Shown piece by piece: positions 59,783-64,000 of a stretch of 64,000 nt of DNA (its first letter is position 1; each line of letters opens with the position of its first letter). The notes under the pieces are model-generated. The model saw only the letters and a program-made list of their open reading frames with translations. It was not told the DNA's origin and did not search any database. A program made the translations under genes and the position numbers. The DNA comes from Zygosaccharomyces rouxii (lineage: Eukaryota; Ascomycota; Saccharomycetes; Saccharomycetales; Saccharomycetaceae). The DNA lies in contig NC_012991.1 in the NCBI RefSeq assembly GCF_000026365.1, positions 992,001-1,056,000 of the forward strand, given 5' to 3'.

Positions 59783-59942
59783 AAACGATTTCGACCGTCA
59801 GTGGACCCTAGACCTTAGTGAGGATGTCATTAATATGATATATAAAGATGTGGAAAGATTCTAAGTTTGATTTACTGTAGGTAGAGTAATCTTGAACTTT
59901 TATTCAACCTTGGGTAAAGTAAAATTACAGTAAAAACTAAAT

Positions 59943-60192
59943 ATGGATGCTTCGGTTCATAAGATGGCCATGGGCGGTAGTGATATGAGCGGCCATAATT
60001 GGCAGATTCCTGTGTTGGATGCTTTGTGCTAGTAAGAGTTACCTCAAATTGGCCAAGAAGCGTTTTGGAAAGCAAGTTAGATGTATTATTGGCGTGTTAA
60101 TTGATAGATTTTTGTCCAGCCACGAGCTATCAGTTCAAATAAGTGATACCTTGGTTTCCCACACAGAAGTCGTTCGTAATAGAGGTCAGTGA
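59943..60192 (+). pseudogene. CTR3: Decayed CTR3-like copper transporter
   Basis: Three collinear pieces in three frames resemble S. cerevisiae Ctr3 (YLR411W, 241 residues), which directly follows VIP1 in that genome on the same strand. Piece one, from the ATG at 59943, has a Met/His/Gly-rich start (MAMGGSDMSGH) and stops at 60030. Piece two, a second frame from 60008, reads SCVGCFVLVRVTSNW and resembles the segment SCIGCFALV of Ctr3, stopping near 60100. Piece three, a third frame from 60082, reads CIIGVLIDRF, like the third-span segment of Ctr3, and stops at 60190. Together they keep about 250 bases of an expected 720 or so, so most of the middle is deleted. The comparison uses recalled Ctr3 sequence. 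A functional transporter is not encoded here. Confidence 0.7.
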
Positions 60193-60330
60193 TAGGAAAT
60201 GTCGTATGTAGAATAAAACAAAATATAATAAAATAAACTTTGCTAAATATATGTAAATATATTTTTCTATTTTATATTCAATCCCAAACCTTTTTGTCTA
60301 TTATGTTTCCCCCTACAAAAAAAATGGTTT
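60193..60330. other. Spacer between the CTR3 relic and PRS1
   Basis: AT-rich 3' flanking sequence of PRS1. The relic, this spacer and the VIP1 3' flank (59783-59942) together make a 548-base interval without an intact gene. Confidence 0.5.
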
Positions 60331-61626
60331 CTACAGAGCACTTAGGGAATCGAATAAAACTGAGATACTTTCACCATAATGATCACGACGAATTGATTCT
60401 GCAAAAATTGATGAAACGTCAATGACGACTAATTTCTTAGATTTTTCAATACGTTCACTTGAAATTGGATAAGTATTTGTGACAATAATTTTGTGGATCA
60501 CATCTGAATTCTCCAATTGTTCAAAACAGTCACCTGTGAAAATACCATGTGTAGCAACCACGTAGACCTGTTTGGCACCACAGTTTTGCATCATATGTTC
60601 AGCTGCGCTAATGAATGAACCTGGTCTGTCAATCATATCATCTAATATAATTGCAGGACGATTTTGGACATTACCCACCAGGGTAATCAGTTTTTCTTGA
60701 CTTTGAACTTCAATTTCCTCATCTTCATCTGAATCGTTTGCATCATAAGTACCACCTAAAGCATACGAATCACTTACAGTACCAGATGTGCTATCTTGAC
60801 CATCTTCTTCTATAGCTTCTTCGTCAGTTTCAAGGGTGGCAGCTTCTTCTTCGTCACCAATCACATGGCCGTTACGAATTCTCGCAGTTTGTATACCATT
60901 AGTTAAAATGATATTTTCCTCTTCATCAGGACCATCACCTTGTTTGACAATTGGTCTATTTTTTCTCAATAATGATTGTTTCCTCTGTCTTAATTGCTTC
61001 AAATCCCTGTTCAATGCGTACAGATCTTTGGAACGACGACGATCTGTATGAATCATCGCAAAATTGATTTTTAACGCATCTGCTAATGCTGTAACCCTCT
61101 TGGTACCACCGGGGTTTTTAGAAACTACCACTGCATCGTGATAGTTTTCCACATTTTCTCTGATCCATTTGGCAAGACTTGGACCACCATAAAGATTATC
61201 CACAGGCTTACTGAAGAAACCTTGCATTTGAGAGGCATGCAAATCCATCGATACAACATGATCAGCACCTGCCATAATTAAAAGGTTGGCTAACATTCTT
61301 GCTGTAATAGCACCTCTATGCTTTTTCATCTTACATTGTTTGGAATATGGGAACTGTGGAATGACGGCGGTAACCTTTTTGGCAGATCCACCCTTACAAG
61401 CAGAAACAAGAATTAACAATTCCATAATGTGGTCATTAACATGAGGGGAACCTGATTGAATAACGTAAACGTCTTCATCACGAACAGAAGCTCCGATTTG
61501 GACTGAAGTTTCACCGTTTGCAAATTTTTTCAAAACGCAAGGAGCTGGTTCAATACCTAATCTTTCACAGACTAGCTTCCCTAGTTCTGGATGTGAATTA
61601 CCAACGAATACCTTACACTTGCGCAT
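60331..61626 (-). CDS. PRS1: Prs1, phosphoribosyl pyrophosphate synthetase subunit
   Basis: This 431-residue protein (427 in S. cerevisiae, YKL181W) makes PRPP from ribose-5-phosphate and ATP for nucleotide, histidine and tryptophan synthesis, working with Prs3. The core runs from MRKCKVFVGNSHPELG to the C terminus SISVLFDSLSAL. A non-homologous region of about 110 residues, acidic in its second half (about 195-310), interrupts it; this insert is typical of Prs1 and separates it from other Prs paralogues, and links it to cell-integrity signalling. The PRPP loop reads ILDDMIDRPGSF near residue 328. In S. cerevisiae it follows FAS1 directly; here BER1 lies between. Confidence 0.97.
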   Translation of the reverse strand: MRKCKVFVGNSHPELGKLVCERLGIEPAPCVLKKFANGETSVQIGASVRDEDVYVIQSGSPHVNDHIMELLILVSACKGGSAKKVTAVIPQFPYSKQCKMKKHRGAITARMLANLLIMAGADHVVSMDLHASQMQGFFSKPVDNLYGGPSLAKWIRENVENYHDAVVVSKNPGGTKRVTALADALKINFAMIHTDRRRSKDLYALNRDLKQLRQRKQSLLRKNRPIVKQGDGPDEEENIILTNGIQTARIRNGHVIGDEEEAATLETDEEAIEEDGQDSTSGTVSDSYALGGTYDANDSDEDEEIEVQSQEKLITLVGNVQNRPAIILDDMIDRPGSFISAAEHMMQNCGAKQVYVVATHGIFTGDCFEQLENSDVIHKIIVTNTYPISSERIEKSKKLVVIDVSSIFAESIRRDHYGESISVLFDSLSAL

Positions 61627-61809
61627 TTTCTTTGTTCCAACGAATATATTTGCAAATGAGGTGGAAAAAAAGGGATATGTGAAATCTGAGACGCAATATC
61701 AGCGACAGAGAAACTATTTAGACTGAATTTGGCGATTTAAATGGGTTTTCCTCAAGACTTACCTGTGTAAAATAAATTTTAAAGAGTATATTTCGACCTT
61801 ATAATCATT

Positions 61810-61910
61810 TGAAAAATTTTATACCGGGGAACTGAAAAAAAAAAAAAAAACTCCGTCGGGCCATCGAAAAATTTCAAAATTTGAAAAAATCGATGAGCTC
61901 TTGATGAGCT
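61810..61910. promoter_or_regulatory. RRPE and PAC elements between PRS1 and BER1
   Basis: TGAAAAATTTT at 61810-61820, GAAAAATTTCAAAATTTG at 61866-61883, CGATGAGCTC at 61891-61900 and TGATGAGCT at 61902-61910. A run of 16 A residues lies at 61835-61850. The elements are 66-166 bases upstream of BER1 and 184-284 bases upstream of PRS1, so BER1 is the more likely target. Confidence 0.65.
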
Positions 61911-61975
61911 TAGCAGGATGGTGATAACGATGAGGGTGAATATGAAGATATAGTAGGAATTGGGAGTTAATAATT

Positions 61976-62755
61976 ATGGGATTTAGTAAATCTAAGCGTC
62001 AGGTTTCACATGTGGTCAAAAAAAGAGAGTTTTCCGAGGTTCTGGGGGAGTATAGAGATGAGATTAAGAAATCACAGATGTTTAAAGAGCTATGCCAGTC
62101 TCTTGAAGCGTATCGTCAACATATCGTTCGGGTACGATGCCTAGCGCTTGGCTCGTTCCATGAGGAGTTTTCTGCGAAATGGCAATTGGCGCTTTTAATG
62201 GAATTGCTGGATTATCTGAATGCTTCAAACCCGTTGGTGTCCGTTTACGATCCTGTCTTTACAGAGGAGGATTTGAAATTCGTATCACAATTGGAGAGAT
62301 GGTCTGTGGATGAAAATCTATCAGCTGAATGGAATGAAGACTCTAGTCGTACCTTGTTCTTCTTACCACATGCACCATTAGACTTAACGGAACTGGTGCT
62401 CGATAAAGAGCAACCTAAATATTGGTTGGCCAATCATTTCATTGCCCATACTGATAGGTACACCAAGGTGCAGTTATTCGAAAAATATCCACTGATTAGT
62501 AAATTGATTAATAGTTTGTCTGCAACCGGTCCTCGTCGGGATCAAATGGCTTCACAAGATGAATTTACTACATTTGTCCCAAGACGTAAGAGAAAAAATA
62601 GACAAGCATATCAAGAACCTAAATTGGACTACTCGAGGATAAATTCTAAATTCCAGAAATGCGAGCTGCTGCAGGATTTTCAACAAGGTGACTTGCTAAG
62701 AAACCAGCCGTGGGTCAATTCATTTTCAGATTTAGCGCTTCATCTGATAGACTGA
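61976..62755 (+). CDS. BER1: Ber1-like SRR1-domain protein
   Basis: This 259-residue protein matches Ber1 (YLR412W, 274 residues), whose loss gives benomyl resistance and affects microtubule-related processes. It belongs to the SRR1 family; the segment VRCLALGSFHEEFSAKWQLALLMELLDYL (about residues 52-80) and the block NEDSSRTLFFLPHAPLDLTELVL (about 120-143) are the SRR1-domain core. The N and C termini are basic (KSKRQVSHVVKKR; PRRKRKNRQ). The biochemical activity is unknown. It lies between PRS1 and FAS1, both on the other strand. Confidence 0.9.
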   Translation: MGFSKSKRQVSHVVKKREFSEVLGEYRDEIKKSQMFKELCQSLEAYRQHIVRVRCLALGSFHEEFSAKWQLALLMELLDYLNASNPLVSVYDPVFTEEDLKFVSQLERWSVDENLSAEWNEDSSRTLFFLPHAPLDLTELVLDKEQPKYWLANHFIAHTDRYTKVQLFEKYPLISKLINSLSATGPRRDQMASQDEFTTFVPRRKRKNRQAYQEPKLDYSRINSKFQKCELLQDFQQGDLLRNQPWVNSFSDLALHLID

Positions 62756-63163
62756 AATAAATAGTCACACATTAATACAAATTAATGTTCAGTTCTATAC
62801 TGTACAGAAATACATAATCTAATAAGCAGATTAAAATAAAGTAGAAGGTTTGTACTACTACTCTAAGATAACAGTAATAATAAGAAACGTCATATTCTTT
62901 TGTTGATTCTATATCCTGCTCTTTTTTTTTTTTGTCTTTTTGTGGTTTTACGTGCAAGGCAAAAAATAAATGGTTTTCCCCAGACCATTTTAACTTTACC
63001 ATTCATGCACTAGCGCATTGGAATTTCCCACGTTCCAATACATTTCTCATAATTAATAGTTCTTCTCATATTGTTTTGTTTTGTTTTGTTTTGTTATGTT
63101 TTGAAAATACCAATTAGAATAGAAAAAGAAAAAAGAATAAATAAGTCGTTATGCGCTTATTCT
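62756..63163. repeat. BER1-FAS1 spacer with T-run and TTTTG repeat
   Basis: This 408-base convergent spacer holds an 11-base T-run near 62923 and about six TTTTG units at 63073-63104, one of them altered to TTATG. It contains no gene. Confidence 0.7.
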
Positions 63164-64000
63164 TTAGTTTTCATATTTTTCCCAGTTGTCCAATACCTCC
63201 TTAATTTGTTCTGAGCCAGTTAATTCGTAAACATTTTGGAAGTATTCCTTGGTAATAGCAAATGGCTTGGCAGTCAAGTTTGGAATGTACTTACCAACCA
63301 ATCTTTCTGGTCTAACGTTTTCCTTCTTAACGTTCTTCTTCAAGAAGTTCTTGAAAGGCTTAACACCATTTCTCAAGTAAGAAGAGTGGAATGGAACAGA
63401 AATACCACGCAATGGAATACAAGCGAAACCTCTTTCCAAGGAAATTGGTTGTGGTTTAGCTTCAGATTTCTTGGAAATTTCATCGATGATTTCATACAAG
63501 TGTTCTTCGACCTTTTCTATCGATAAAGTTGCTTGCAATTTTTCAATATCGATCTTTTGTAATTTGATGAAGTTCAAAACATTGCTCAAAGTGTCCAATG
63601 CTCTCAAATCACCTGCAGCCACGTATTGCTGGTTCTCCACATTGTAGTTGACGATTTCAACCAACCAACCGGTTCTTTGGCCAACCTTTTCGACAACGAA
63701 TTGTAAAGCACGTTGAGTAAATGTTGATGAAACTCTACCTGGGTTAACGGCCATCATACTGTAGTTGGATCTACCCAACTCATCTCTAGGCACAGCAACT
63801 TGCATGGTCATACCTCTGTAGAAAACAATCTCCACTAGAGATTCGATAGACATGACATCGGCCAAAGAAGCCAAAGCGGCGTATTCACCTAGAGAGTGAC
63901 CAGCGAATGATGCGTCAGATGGAATCAAACCCTTAGATTTCAAATCTTCAAAAGATGCCTTTTCCATTAAAGTCAATGCTGGTTGGGTGAATTGAGTTGC
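63164..64000 (-). CDS. FAS1: Fas1, fatty acid synthase beta subunit (C-terminal part)
   Basis: This is the last 278 residues of Fas1, running off the right edge of the window; the frame remains open to base 64000 and the gene start lies beyond. It covers the malonyl/palmitoyl transferase domain, with the nucleophilic Ser in [10 protein letters not shown], followed by [20 protein letters not shown] and the conserved C-terminal [12 protein letters not shown] and DNWEKYEN. Fas1 with Fas2 makes long-chain acyl-CoA in the cytosol. In S. cerevisiae FAS1 (YKL182W) directly precedes PRS1 (YKL181W). Confidence 0.97.
   Translation of the reverse strand, partial: ATQFTQPALTLMEKASFEDLKSKGLIPSDASFAGHSLGEYAALASLADVMSIESLVEIVFYRGMTMQVAVPRDELGRSNYSMMAVNPGRVSSTFTQRALQFVVEKVGQRTGWLVEIVNYNVENQQYVAAGDLRALDTLSNVLNFIKLQKIDIEKLQATLSIEKVEEHLYEIIDEISKKSEAKPQPISLERGFACIPLRGISVPFHSSYLRNGVKPFKNFLKKNVKKENVRPERLVGKYIPNLTAKPFAITKEYFQNVYELTGSEQIKEVLDNWEKYEN

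Overview
The window is nuclear DNA from a budding yeast of the family Saccharomycetaceae that did not go through the whole-genome duplication. The genus looks Zygosaccharomyces- or Torulaspora-like; I infer this from gene order and protein similarity and cannot fix the species. Genes are compact, nearly all intron-free, and use the standard code. Names come from recognising the proteins and from recalled Saccharomyces cerevisiae gene order, not from a search. Several reading frames extend upstream through TTG or GTG; I set starts at the first in-frame ATG that fits the family (TSR1, COX8, AFG2, SKI2, BDF1, BRE1, RXT3, the YLR407W-like gene, VAM6, UTP21, VIP1).

The strongest large-scale pattern is double-conserved synteny. 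From 259 to about 59800 the genes are an ordered interleaving of two S. cerevisiae segments, YDL060W-YDL077C on chromosome IV and YLR388W-YLR410W on chromosome XII. Three genes that are duplicated in S. cerevisiae (RPS29A/B, BDF1/2, RPL31A/B) occur once here and anchor both tracks.

Layout: 259-4006 TSR1, RPS29 and the H/ACA snoRNA snR34. 4046-16354 STE23, ECM19, SYO1, UBC9, PEX19, CCW14, ART10, ATP10, an unrecognised 61-residue gene and IDP1. 17363-25025 CST9/ZIP3, COX8, COX9, VPS33, AFG2 and CBS1. 25101-34681 SKI2, the single BDF gene, YET3 and DUS3. 35933-46742 SFP1, SEI1, AHK1, BRE1, DUS4 and the C/D snoRNA snR63. 46943-59782 RPL31, RXT3, a YLR407W-like gene, BLS1, VAM6, UTP21 and VIP1. 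59943-60192 a decayed CTR3-like copper transporter. 60331-64000 PRS1, BER1 and the 3' end of FAS1, where the synteny breaks and two genes from the S. cerevisiae chromosome XI neighbourhood appear.

Functionally the window is rich in ribosome synthesis: TSR1, UTP21, AFG2, SYO1, RPS29, RPL31, two rRNA-modification guide RNAs, two tRNA dihydrouridine synthases, and the regulator SFP1. Many of these promoters carry PAC (GATGAG) and RRPE (TGAAAAATTT-like) elements. A second theme is mitochondrial: ATP10, COX8, COX9, CBS1, IDP1, ECM19 and possibly the small unknown gene. I found no mobile element, CRISPR array, tRNA gene or convincing centromere. Nothing here is a clearly new biological system. The best leads are the CTR3 relic, the small unknown gene with a ribosome-biogenesis-type promoter, the CTAGG-motif array upstream of RPL31 and the CACGTG cluster upstream of YET3.
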